DNA of 64,000 nt. It comes from Reticulitermes lucifugus (taxonomy: Eukaryota > Arthropoda > Insecta > Blattodea > Rhinotermitidae). Made by a program: the position numbers and the translations under genes. Positions 46,808 through 57,399 of this stretch are shown here, one piece after another. Each line of letters begins with the position of its first letter. Within the stretch, counting starts at the first letter, position 1. The notes below the pieces were generated by a model. It was given only the letters and a program-made list of their open reading frames with translations. It was not told the origin of the DNA and did not search any database. The stretch spans positions 106,803 to 170,802 of the forward strand of contig JAKCWW010000044.1 in assembly GCA_026260175.1 (NCBI GenBank). Direction: 5' to 3'.

Positions 46808-47345
46808 GTTTATCGGATTTTCATGAAATTCGATATAGGATTCTTTACATACTGCTGTGCAGTAAGCGGGAGTTTAGTGAAAACTGACGCAGTGACTGTC
46901 ATACGGAAGGCCCACATAGGGGAGAAAATTAATTTCTACCCTTCTTTCCATATTTTAGGCCTATTTGTGTGAAATTAGCTGTAGAAGATATCCAAATAAT
47001 AGGACTACGCAGTTGTGAGTTTCCTGAAAATCGGTTGGTGGGAGCCATACATTACTCAAGGGCATACTTTAAATTTGTCAATGCCCTCTCCGTTTTTCGT
47101 CAGATTTAGGTAAAACTGGGTACAGTTGATGTCCACACAAATTTGAGTGACTGTGTGTTTCGTGAAAATCGGCGCAGTGAAAGCCATACTTAGTTTAAGG
47201 GCATAAATGAATTTATATCTGTTCTTTCCACATTTATTGCCTGATCACATAATATTGTTGAGCGTTTCTAGGTTTCGTGAACTCTGGCGCAGGGAGGGCC
47301 GTACTTTTCTTATGGGCGTATATAGAATTACACGTACGCCTTTAC
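46808..47345. repeat. Degenerate satellite, about 4 units of 118-146 bp
   Basis: Units starting near 46868, 47014, 47152 and 47269 each hold (G)TTT(C/A)(G/C)TGAAAA(T)C(G)G, then (A)GCCATAC, then (A)GGGCATA and a variable AT-rich part. A partial unit precedes them at 46808. The units are strongly diverged. Confidence 0.65.
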
Positions 47346-50180
47346 GGTAAAACTGTATGTCGTTTTGAAAGTGAAGAACGCCTTGATAAAGTATGTTTAC
47401 TGCGTCACGGAGTACATCCTTAGCAATATTGTTGTATGAAGTTGCCAGGATATTTGTGTTAAGTCGGCTGTAGCGTAAGGTTGACTTACAACCCTGTAGC
47501 TCTGAAATCTAAAATGTTTGTGTTTTTACACATCGAAATTTCCAGTTCGAAGTAATGTAGTGATGCTTAATCACATGAGCAGTTGTAGCATTATTCGTAC
47601 GTGTTAAATAATTCAATAAAATGAACCCAAGGTCGGCGCGGTCATGTGAACTCCACGCTTACACTGCCCAGGCTGGAGTCGTTTGTTTGCTGATTACTAG
47701 TTCAAGGAATGGGCCCCGTTCAAGTTCAGAAATTAATCTCATATTTGGCGCCGTCGGTTCTTTTTGGTGACAGGACTCTAAGGTTCATTGCTGTTAATAC
47801 TAGCGTTCGTCACTGGGTACTATACTCGGCTATTTAATTCATTTCATACCCTCCCAATCTGTTTTATCATTATCCATTTTAATTGCATTTTCTTCGTTTC
47901 GACACTCAGTTTCCTGGCGTTCCGCCTGACCGCCTTCACAATAAATAATTCTGGAACTTCTCTGATTTATTGCCTGTGTGTTTGTTGTGTGAGACTGTAA
48001 TTGTCATCATCTCATGAGGAAATCCTCTTTGTCATTAACGGCGGAAATGGCCTAGTCAAAACGTTCTATCCACTGCTTCCCACAACTTCAGACACGTGGT
48101 CAGAAAGCTACCATTTTCCTTATTTCTATCTCTTTCGATCTTTTGTTTCGTAAGTTTGTTGCTGACGGCTTGCATGACGTTAGCTCTATTCCCGGCGGGG
48201 GTTCTGTCTTCGCCATCTCTGTCCACTCGGCAATATGATATATGAAACCGCGTAGCCAATAGGTTAGGGGAGCTGTTTCCCGAAGGAGGGGAGGGGGTGG
48301 AGTACTCAGAGCGTATAGCTTATCACATACCTCATTTTAAGGTCAAAGTTAGGAATGCGTGGAACGTTACCTCCATTCCACGTGCATAGCTTTTCTTACG
48401 CTTGGGTAGCTGGTGTATTGTGTAAGCGCGGTCCATTCTGGATTACTTCAGGCGCTCGGAGTTGAGCTTTCAGAAGCACAGTTAATGCCCAGTTTTAGAG
48501 TGAAAATTTGTACAGCATAACTCTTAGGTCGCGCCCTTGACTCCTGTCCAGTCCGTTTTTGGTTACCGCCAATTACCGTATACATCAAAGTTACTCCAGT
48601 CTGGACTTCATATTATGGAAAGCCTCTCAGATAAAGCAGACCCGGGAAATCTGGGTGAGACGTTCTGGAAAACGCTGAACAAATCATCTCATTCAAGCAC
48701 GAAGCCCAGACCGGCGCCTTCGAGTGACGCTTTTACTAGTCCTGTTAGCTGCTCATACCTTACAATGGCGGCCAGTTAACGTCATAATGGTATTTGGCAC
48801 ATGGGCGTGCAGCAACGGGACGATGTGGCGTTCATTTTAATGCTTCCATATTACACATGACACCAAACAAGTGGCACTGTATTGCGTGCTGCATGTGATT
48901 GATTGCTGTGTATAACCGACGAAACTATACGTCATTCATTACTGGTTAAACAAGCAAAGTTAAATTCTGAAAATTCAGGCGGTGGCCTTTCCAAAGCACA
49001 GTACCGTGTAACGAAGTTCAAAGTATCGTGCATGTCTGTAAAGAATTTGTAAGTCGTCTGTATGAATACTTTAGGCGGGTTTCTTTGACATAATTTCGAA
49101 ACAATTTGTTATGAGCTGAAGGTTAAATATAATTGATACTTCTGACCCATATCGGCCGGTTAGACATGCTAAATTACTCTCCTTGGGGAAAATAAATTTT
49201 CAGGTATATGTAAAGTATATACCTGGCTGAAATTATATTTAGAAGAAACGTTTTAGGTTCATGTACAGTATGTCGAAAATATTTTAGGAGTGTATGGATG
49301 AGACTGGAACGATGGCTGCAGCGCTACTTCTTCCCGTTGTCAAATCAAAGATCTTTTATGCCGATTTTCAGATCCTTCGCTTTAAATTGTTGTCTGATAA
49401 ATTAATATATGTATGCAGTGACCACTTCATTTTACGTATTCCGTTTCCCAGTTCATAAGTATCTCATTTGACACTGTAAGCTATGCAGTTGAAGGTGTCG
49501 TTATAGATATACCAAGAAACAAACATAACATTAAGTTGTAAAGTTGCCACTTCTGACACATGCATGGTTCGGTGCAGCCATCGTTACATTTTTTCTTCTT
49601 TTGTCGGCTTTTTTTTTTACCCACGTTTGGCTACACATCCCGGAAAATTGAACTTCCGTCCGGTCCCTCAGTTGTGACGTTCCAGCTCCCCGACTCTCAG
49701 GAATTGTCTGTGTGAGAGTCGCACTGAATAATAGCTTTGGAATTATAATTCTTTATAACGACAACGTTCGGCTTGCTGTAGAGATAAACGTAGCGCTGCT
49801 TACAGATTGCGTGTGACAGACTGAAATAGTATGCATGACGAAAGCGAAATTTAGAGGTCACAGCAGTTCTCATGCGGAAGGATTGTGTGCTTGTAGGACA
49901 TAATGTTCACGTATGTGTAATTAAATTTTATAACTGTAAATTTACAGGTTCGTCCAGAGAAAGGAAAGTAGACGTCATAAATTAATAGACTTTTTTTTTA
50001 CGATAATGAAGAAAATTTTAGATGCCCGATAAATTTTGCTGAAAATAAAGTAATAGTGCCTTGATATTTATATGGGCCCGCCTTACACCTGTGGCAGAGA
50101 AGTTGCCGCGCAGTCACGGCGATTCGTTTTTAATTTTTATCACATAATTCTTTGTATGTCTGCGGATACGTGAATCGAAT
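47346..50180. other. Intergenic, no recognised element
   Basis: CpG-rich. A weak inverted repeat around TTTTCAGGTATAT at 49198 is the only structure noticed. Confidence 0.4.
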
Positions 50181-50184
50181 TGAA

Positions 50185-50300
50185 AGCATTGTGTAGTGGT
50201 TAGCAGTTCTGCGTTATATTCGGGAGGTTTCCTATTCGAATCTCTTTTGACATACTGGCTAACCTGAGTTTTCTCGTGAGTTTGTCGGTTTAACCTTTAA
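50185..50300 (+). repeat. tRNA-derived SINE (family C)
   Basis: GTGTAGTGGTTAGCAGTTCT (A box) and CGGGAGGTTTCCTATTCGAA (B box), then TGGCTAACCTGAGTTTTC. The same head is recognisable, reversed, at 55.1 kb. Confidence 0.6.
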
Positions 50301-50377
50301 AAGCCCAGTAGTTTCTATGTGTGGCACCAGATTTAACACTACAAAGTCTGCATTATGCACACATAATTTGTGCATTC

Positions 50378-50542
50378 TGGGGGTGCACAAATCCCGGGCG
50401 CCAGGTCGCCTTGGCAACAAAATTTTGTATGGTGACGCCTAATATTTGTGGAGCCTCAGTATGGAACTTGTTTCTTGTCACCCTTCTGGCGTCGAGAATT
50501 TTGAGTTGGTTCCTAGATTTTTCTAAAATGTTTGCAACCCTG
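50378..50542 (+). mobile_element. hAT-type MITE, 'CAGGGGTGCACAA' family
   Basis: Ends TGGGGGTGCACAA and TTTGCAACCCTG are inverted. Flanks GTGCATTC (50370-50377) and GTGTATTC (50543-50550) match in 7 of 8 bases. The interior CCCGGGCGCC, then TTGGCAACAAAATTTTGTAT, then ACCCTTCTGGCGTCGAG aligns with the copies at 18.65, 32.9 and 63.2 kb. CpGs are largely kept. Confidence 0.85.
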
Positions 50543-50687
50543 GTGTATTCCATATGCTTCGTACAGTAAACAGCCTTTATTTTCCTATAAACATGCACTG
50601 ATTGGTCTTGTAGTGGAAGCCTTTGTATTCTGTGTGATGCACAAGCTGAATCCTATAATGTAGACCAGTTTTAGTCTTTCAAGGTCA

Positions 50688-50885
50688 TGCCATGGCTCAG
50701 GCGGTTTCTAGGCCGCCTCTCATAGCGGAGGACCGGATTCGATTTCGGGCCAGTCCCTGTGAGATTTGTTGTGGACAAAGTGGCACTGGGACTGGTTCTT
50801 CGCCGAGTACTTCGGTTTNCGTCATTACCATTCCATCAGTGCTGCAGACTCATCTTAATACGATGTCTTGCAGCCTGTACCCAGT
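50688..50885 (+). repeat. tRNA-derived SINE (family B)
   Basis: A box ATGGCTCAGGCGGTTTCTAG, B box GGATTCGATTTCGG, then CAGTCCCTGTGAGATTTG, GGACAAAGTGGCACTGGGAC, CGCCGAGTACTTCGG and a CATTACCATTCCATCA tail. Best-preserved copy of this family in the window. Confidence 0.75.
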
Positions 50886-50889
50886 AGCA

Positions 50890-52540
50890 TTTTAGGATAA
50901 TTTTATTATCCCGTCAAAGTAACTAAGGAATCAACCATTCAGCGCCGAGGAAAGTATGTGACAACGCCTTTAAACAAGACTGGATTTGAAAGTTTCCTGT
51001 AACTGGCTCTAACATCCCCGTACTGTGGCGAAGTATAAACAGCGTTCTTCAGGCGTTTGTTTGAAATGTCTGTTCCAACTGGTGTCGTGTCATTCACCGA
51101 CACAAATGAGGTTCTGTGTGTACTATATATAGACAGAAGTATTTTAAGTCTGTGAGAGGAATGTTCCTTTCACAGGATTTAGGAAGGGCCGGACAGCTGA
51201 GTAAAGTTATTCTGCTTCCGTTTGATTCCCGGCATCATTTGTTACCTTTACCATCATCACTTCTTCATACCAGCTCTGGTATCCACCTAGCTTCCTCTCC
51301 CATCTATATCGATGGCAAATTCCAGAGAGCTAAATCACAGCATAAATCTGACTTGTGCCGAAGAAATGCACTACCATGCTCTATTTTTCTGTAAGAGTAA
51401 AGCAGCTGGAACGTGAAGCTGCTTACCTCTATTTGGTGACGAGAATGTGGCACTTCGCTCTCATACTACCATACAGCCGCAGGTAGGCCTACAGAACCGA
51501 CTTTACCTCCAAGCATACGATACCCAGTTTTTCAGTGTGTTTGGGTTTCGTCCGGTGTTCTGGACCCTGTAGGGATCCGTCGGTTGAACATATTCGGGGT
51601 GACGTTCCGAATATGTGGAAATGGGTAAAAAGGAAGACTAAGAAAAGAAAGGGGAAAAGAAAGTAAGAAACGTTACGACACGTCGCCTGAATACATTTAT
51701 GAAATGCGAGTTACGAAAGATCAGTTGGTTAAATGTGCTACTTCAGTGTTGACTGATAAATTCTGCAGAGATCTCCAGTACCGACACTGTGCGTACGTTA
51801 TGTGACGTTCAGAAGGCTATTCCTACAGGGAGGGCAAAGCAGGGCTGGAATTTAATTTCAGCATTCCATTCATTAGAGAACCGCAGTAGAGAGAGAATTT
51901 ATGTGCTGCGTGCGCAGCCTTGCGTTAGCAACAAAAGTCAAATAAATTCTGACGCTGGCATTGAATGCAAAGTATCAAAAGATGTTGCGTATGTTACGGG
52001 TGATGTGGAACGTCTCGTAAGACGATGATGCAGGGTCACAGATTACTCGATCGTGACATAAATTGAATTCCTCCACTCACCTTACATTTCTTATCCATAT
52101 AATTCGTTTAATCGCCCTCATGTAATTTCTTAATTTGTTTGTCACATATCGGTTAGCCTCGGATATTCTCCTCAGCACATTTTCTTCACATAACATCAGT
52201 GTCTGTGCTTCAGATGGCGACCACTACATTGGCATTCCGTTACCCTGTAATGAAGGGTAACTTGGCGGCGTTCAGTGATACTGATCGAGGTCGTGTTCCA
52301 CTGAAAGTGAAAGTATTTCATTGAGCCGCAAGCATGTAAAGGAATGTCACTAATCGATTGTAGGAGGAGGTGGTTGTTCTTGGGTGGCTTTGAGACCGTG
52401 CAGGATACATTGTCGCAAATGTTCGAAAAGTCAGGATTTGTTTAAAAAACTATAGTATAGATGTGCACTGTCAAATTATAAAAGTATTCTTAGTTGGATG
52501 GTGTGATTGGGGTCCCCAAACGATCAGTTTGTAAAAGATA
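50890..52540. other. Intergenic, possible SINE-like stretch
   Basis: Around 51180-51300 a GTTTGATTCCCGG box followed by ACCTTTACCATCATCACTTC suggests another old tRNA-headed repeat, not firmly assigned. Otherwise nothing recognised. Confidence 0.35.
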
Positions 52541-52549
52541 AAAAGGTGA

Positions 52550-52660
52550 AGTCCGTGTACACGCCATAAAGGCCTGTAGGGGGGTGGCGGTATGGCTCCA
52601 CTTATTCTTAACCTCAGAACTAAATTGTGCTTGAATGTTAAAAATACAGCTCCCACGTAG
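52550..52660 (-). repeat. tRNA-derived SINE (family A), fragment
   Basis: GTATGGCTCCACTTATTCTT followed by AACCTCAG is the reverse of the GTTAAGAATGAGT segment of family A. The rest is lost. Confidence 0.5.
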
Positions 52661-53311
52661 GGGAGAGTCCGCGAATGAGAAAAAGTTTGTCTTATACTGC
52701 ATTGTAGTAGCATTTTTGGTATTAACACTTATAAATATGCAGCACCATGACTGATTATTGTATATGCTGCATACGCGTTGCTCAGCTCATATTGTCGGCC
52801 TGTATGATGTAAGTTTGGACTAGTGTTTTCGTTATAACCTCAGAACTGTTTTTAAATAAGGCAGTTCATGAAGTTTCCGTCATTGCATTGTCTGTCACTA
52901 CGTTGAATGTCTTAAATCCACTGTCGCTACAAGTAGTTCTAAAACGATACACGTCTTGTGAGGAACGGTGGAATATGGGTGTAAGAAAACCTTTGAAAGA
53001 ATATTGAAGTGTCAAAAATTTAGTGTTCCTTCCCGTCACGAAATAAGTTGCTTGTGCGAATAGGATTTATGAATGTCTTAGTATAGACGTTAAGAGAAAA
53101 TCCGCTAATTTGACTCCGATGTGGATATCGGAACAACGGTAGTAACACTCATGTGGACGGAATGTCGCGGTAATATAAACGAAGGAAGTGTTAAGGGATT
53201 TTTGACGTAAGGGTAAGATAGTGAACCTACAGCATTTCTTATTCTTAATTCATTTGGCCTCAAACCTCTGGAATTACGGCGCTTTTCCAATTGGCAGCGC
53301 AAAATATTTTT

Positions 53312-53980
53312 TATTTAATGTTGGTTTGTTGGTTCTCCGAATAATACAACATAAATGATTGTATATTCATTTACACGTAACGATAAACAACCACTCCATC
53401 ATACACGTCCGGCTGTACATTTACGTGTGTAAAATACCAACCCATTTTAAACGAAACACTGCATAGACATACGGAGATAAAATACAGTTTCCTGCATACG
53501 GCAAAGATTTAGGAAGCCATTGTCCTCCGGATGATGACAACAACACAGGGAGTTCAAGAAAATAAAAAGAGGCTATATCGAATGATAGGAACGTCCAGCA
53601 TGGGTATAATCACGACATATAACAAGGATTTATAAAATAATATACTTCACGTGTATGACTACGCTTGAAAGACGGTTACGTAGAGTATTCCCGCTGCTCA
53701 TATTTCATACGTTACCAATACACTGCAGCCTGTATATTTTATTTGATATAATATATCATTATTTGGCATAATAACAAAATTATAAACTTGTATGTCAATT
53801 GTAAAGTAGAGTCCCTCTACCTCAGTTCTTCCCTTTTATATAATATAATAGTAGCACTACCCGATGGTGGCCGCAATTGCCGTTCGAAACATGTCGTAGT
53901 GAATGTGAAGAATAAATGAATATACAATAATTTATAGTGTTTAATTATTCGGAAAATCAACAAACCAACATTGATTAAAC
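53312..53980 (+). repeat. Element with about 62-bp inverted arms and a hammerhead-like motif
   Basis: Left arm 53312-53373 and right arm 53913-53980 are reverse complements with small gaps (shared AATGTTGGTTTGTTG, CCGAATAAT, ATTGTATATTCATTTA). A hammerhead-like motif lies at 53855-53901, next to the right arm, as in the element at 33.3 kb, although the arm sequences differ. No protein coding was seen in the interior. Confidence 0.7.
53855..53901 (+). ncRNA. Hammerhead-ribozyme-like motif with perfect stem I
   Basis: CACTAC (53855-53860) pairs with all six bases of GTAGTG (53896-53901). Between them are CCGATGG (two changes from CTGANGA), a weak stem II, GAAAC (53886-53890) and ATGTC (53891-53895). 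The core changes make activity unlikely now. Confidence 0.45.
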
Positions 53981-54164
53981 AGATACCACGGGATGATGTT
54001 ACCCAAAAATTATTTTTCATTTCTTTAACCCTTAAAAACCTAGTGGTGAGTTCATATAATATACCGCCTGCGTTAATATTAATAAGACAGGCGATGTAGT
54101 ATAATGTGACATCGTGGCACGTTCCCGTGATGTTTGTACCTCCTCGGCTATCCTAACAGTCTGA

Positions 54165-54450
54165 TACAATTTCACTTGAAGAGGCCGCTTTCATTGGGAT
54201 TTATTATCGCCGGCAACCATAAAAGTTACGTAGGCCTTCATGCAAAGTGCCCGGTATTTTTATCCGATTTTAACAAAATTTGGATCTTTAGACATATTTT
54301 CAGAAAATTCCCCAGCATAAAATTTAACGGAAATCCGTCCAGTGGGAACTTCGCTGATGCATGCGGAGAAAGGGACATACAGACGGACATGAAGTTTATA
54401 GGCGCTTTTCACGACTATGCGAACGCTCCCGGAAACTATGCATTTGTCCA
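54165..54450 (+). repeat. Unclassified interspersed repeat
   Basis: The translation has GNPSSGNFADACGERDIQTD followed by GAFHDYANAPGN, which recalls a phrase common in conceptual translations of cockroach and termite DNA (memory, unverified). No second copy in this window, so the call is weak. Confidence 0.35.
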
Positions 54451-54587
54451 CATATGTGTTATGTGCTGCCTTTGTTGCATAAAAGAAACAGCGATTGTTT
54501 CCCTTTCCACTATTCAATTATTTGTCCTAACTGAAGTACACTGAGATACGAACTGACTTTTTTACATGGCATGTAAATTAATTTTAG

Positions 54588-54765
54588 TTTAACCGCCGGG
54601 CCACTGCGGAGGCCCGGGTTCGACCACTGGGCCAGTCCATATGAGATTTATGCTGGACCGAGTGGCACTGGAACGGTTTCTTTCCGAGTGCTTCGGCCTT
54701 CCCCTGTCAGTATCAGTCCGCCAATTCTCCATACTCATCTTCACTCCGAAATTACAATTCTTAGG
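54588..54765 (+). repeat. tRNA-derived SINE (family B)
   Basis: B box GGGTTCGACCACTGG, then GGCCAGTCCATATGAGATTT, GGACCGAGTGGCACTGGAAC, TTCCGAGTGCTTCGGCC. Clearly the same family as 50.7 kb. Confidence 0.75.
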
Positions 54766-55084
54766 ACAAGCGGGTGAAGCCTCAGAACTTTCAAACAAAG
54801 CAGTGTTGTCTCGGATATCGGGGAAGCATGGAGGGGGGGGGTTAACGATGGTACCAGGAGTTAACTAAGTCTCAGGGCCCCTGACTAGATGTCGGCAGTT
54901 GCCTGGTTTCATTCAGGAAGTCTTCTGGTTGGGTTGTCGGCCATGTTTCATTTCTTTTGGAAGGGACATTATTCAGGTCTGATCGCACCTGTGCAGTACG
55001 AGTTAAGCCCCTGAATATTTAACAAGATTTCGGGCGTAACGTGTGAGTTTCTGCGGCGCAAATGCCATTCCGTCCTTATTCCGT

Positions 55085-55175
55085 TGCAGTGGCTAAGGAA
55101 AACCACAACAAATCCCAGCCATCGTAGCCCGTCTGTGGGCGAGATCCGAACATTGTACCTCCGGAATGCGTTCTT
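55085..55175 (-). repeat. tRNA-derived SINE (family C)
   Basis: GCTAAGGAAAACCACAACAA then CAGCCATCGTAGCCCG and GATCCGAAC (reverse of a B box) then CTCCGGAATGCG, the reverse of the head at 50.2 kb. Confidence 0.6.
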
Positions 55176-55951
55176 CCTCTCCGCAGTTTTAGAGTAATTT
55201 CAGTGGGTGTTTTGAAGAAATTAACAAAAAAAAGTTTTCTTTACACATACCACCCATGTTGGTGGCTTCTGGAGTTCCGAATCATTATTTGATGACTGAA
55301 GAAATGAAGATATGCTCTTTTATGTCCTTATATTTCACTGCTGGAGAATGCCAGCCCTTGTCCGACTATGGTCTCTTCTGCATTCAGAGTAAACAGTTTT
55401 GTGCTGTGTATTTGTATGCTATTCTTGTACTTCCTTTATCTGACGGTCTTCACACAGTAGGCTAAATATTTACTCTTTGCCTGTATCGGAAAATGATACA
55501 CATGCAGCCACCGAAACGCCATTTATAAAGTGTATCTTTTGTTCAGACAGTGTTCTGATCCTCATAAAATTATTCTATAATGACAGCAGTTTTCACTGAT
55601 GTCAGGAAACAGCCAGTGCTGCCTGTAGTAAGTGTTACGTGTTCGCGTTGGTCATTATAGACTACAGAGTGTGGTCTTTTTCCTCCCATTAGAGCCCGAT
55701 TGTTGATATCCGACATGAAAAAAAAAGGAATTTGCCTTCGTAGGTTCTGTTTACATCACATTACAAGTTCAAGTGAGTAACGAAGGATGTATCATATAAT
55801 TGAAACTTTGCCTCAGAAGACAAAAGGTATTTTAATTACTTTCATAGAGTTAGTGATTCGGGCGTGATGTAATTAGAGAGATGCGCGAGTGCGTATGTGA
55901 TGGAGAACGGCATAGGACAAGTGGTTTGGCAGGATGGCACAACCTACTTGA

Positions 55952-56266
55952 CCGAAGTGTTGGCGAGTTGTGAAACCCAGTAAGTTTGAATTGCTTTCGT
56001 CTGTTAAGAAGTGCACAAAACAATATGATGTTATGAAATGCTGGGCGGATATTTACATTCCACGGGAAGATACGTTAAAAGAATGTATAATATCGGACGA
56101 AGGAATTCGTAAGACTGTCGACGACGGTCAGTAGAAAGTGGCAGTGTTTGGCGAGCCTGTCCCATCTAATGAAACTCTTAATGCATTTAAAGAAGCATTA
56201 GACCAAATAGAAACGACAGGAATTAAAACCTTAAAAAGTAAACAGCCTAAGCAGGACTGGTTGTGA
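55952..56266 (+). pseudogene. Unidentified 105-codon reading frame, interrupted
   Basis: One frame is open over this length except for a single interruption, in a region where frames are normally short. It reads, among others, FELLSSVKKCTKQYDVMKCW, IPREDTLKECIISDEG, FGEPVPSNETLNAFKEAL and TGIKTLKSKQPKQDWL. The composition (Lys/Glu-rich, hydrophobic spacing) looks protein-like. No family recognised; it could be a retrocopied exon of a host gene or part of an unknown mobile element. No promoter or splice context was found. Confidence 0.35.
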
Positions 56267-56449
56267 AATTAAGTTTTTAACATCACCAAAACCTGTGAAG
56301 GCTCTGCCAGTTTTTAGTGTGAGGAGAGTCGGAAGGAACGTTTGTGGCTTTGACTATTATTATCTGCAGTAAGTCATACAGAAATTAGTTCACGAAGTGC
56401 GAATCCCGACGTGGCTCTGAGCCACTACGGAGGGTTTAAAAACGTAACG

Positions 56450-56715
56450 TTTTTCTGTCCACACCACGAAGGTGCATATTGGGAGTAGAGGTATGGCTCC
56501 ACTCATTCTTAACTCCGACACTAGATGTAGGTGAGTGGTCAGCTTCACTCCCCGGCCTCTTCAACCCGGGGAAAGAGCCTCCCGTACCTATTGAATAGGA
56601 GGTTGGCTGGGTCTCTGAGTCGGTTTGGTCGTGCTGGAGAAGAGGAAAGCCCTTGCCCCTGCCCGGAAACGAACCCCGGATCGTTGAGGCGTTTGGAATT
56701 CCCGAATATGGTTAC
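56450..56715 (-). repeat. tRNA-derived SINE (family A), near full length, reversed
   Basis: Reversed body (TATGGCTCCACTCATTCTTA, then GAAAGAGCCTCCCGTACC, then ATAGGAGGTTGGCTGGG) followed by the reversed B box GGAAACGAACCCCGG. It faces the family A copy at 57.1 kb, about 380 bases away. Confidence 0.75.
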
Positions 56716-57094
56716 CTAAGGGGTACTCATTCAGACATGGTACGTGCAAATGGTACGCTAATGGGTCTAACGGTGCACTCGCTTGTTCCCTGGTTATTCA
56801 ATAAAAGACACTCAGTTATAATTGAGCGTCTTTGAGCTGACCAGTGTGAGCGACGCACCCATGTGCTTTAACCAGACAACAACTCGATCTCATGTGAAAA
56901 GACAACCGTGTATAGCTAAAAGCATCTGGCGTCTCAGTTCTGTCCATCCAGTCGGTAAGACATCTGTATTACATAGTGTATAAAAGGATTCGAGTCTGTG
57001 CCGGAACATCGTCTATACCGACTGAGGCATTTCATAGTTTTCCGCTGTCCCTTCTTGCTAATGCCGGGATAATGGTATGAAATAGATCAAGACC

Positions 57095-57390
57095 GTTCGT
57101 AAGCCGGCAGCGTAAGTAGGCTACGGCTTGAACAACCAAAGAATCGTGGTTCGATTCCCGGGAGGGACAGAAGATTTTTCTCTTCTTAGTGTCAAGACCG
57201 GCTCTGGGGCCTACCGACCATCCTATTCAGTGGGTAGCGGGGGGGGGTCCCCGAGCGTAAAGCTGACAGGGCGTTGATCGGACCACTCAACTTTCATCTT
57301 TTGTCGAGGTTAAGAATGACTGGATCTGTACCTCCACTCCTCTATGTGTCTTCATGGCGAGCACAGGGACACCGTTTCCTTTGTCTTTAC
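57095..57390 (+). repeat. tRNA-derived SINE (family A), near full length
   Basis: tRNA-like head with AAGTAGGCTACGG and B box GGTTCGATTCC (57148-57158), then GACCGGCTCTGGGGCCTACC, TCCTATTCAGTGGGTAGCGG, a poly-G run, and GTCGAGGTTAAGAATGACTG to CTTCATGGCGAGCACAGGGA. Confidence 0.8.
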
Positions 57391-57399
57391 TAAGACTTT

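Noticed and set aside
54134-54544. 136-residue open frame as a gene
   Set aside because: Both strands are open over the same stretch and the translation looks like an interspersed repeat.
57095-57175. tRNA gene at the head of the SINE
   Set aside because: The head runs straight into the SINE family A body and lacks proper arms.
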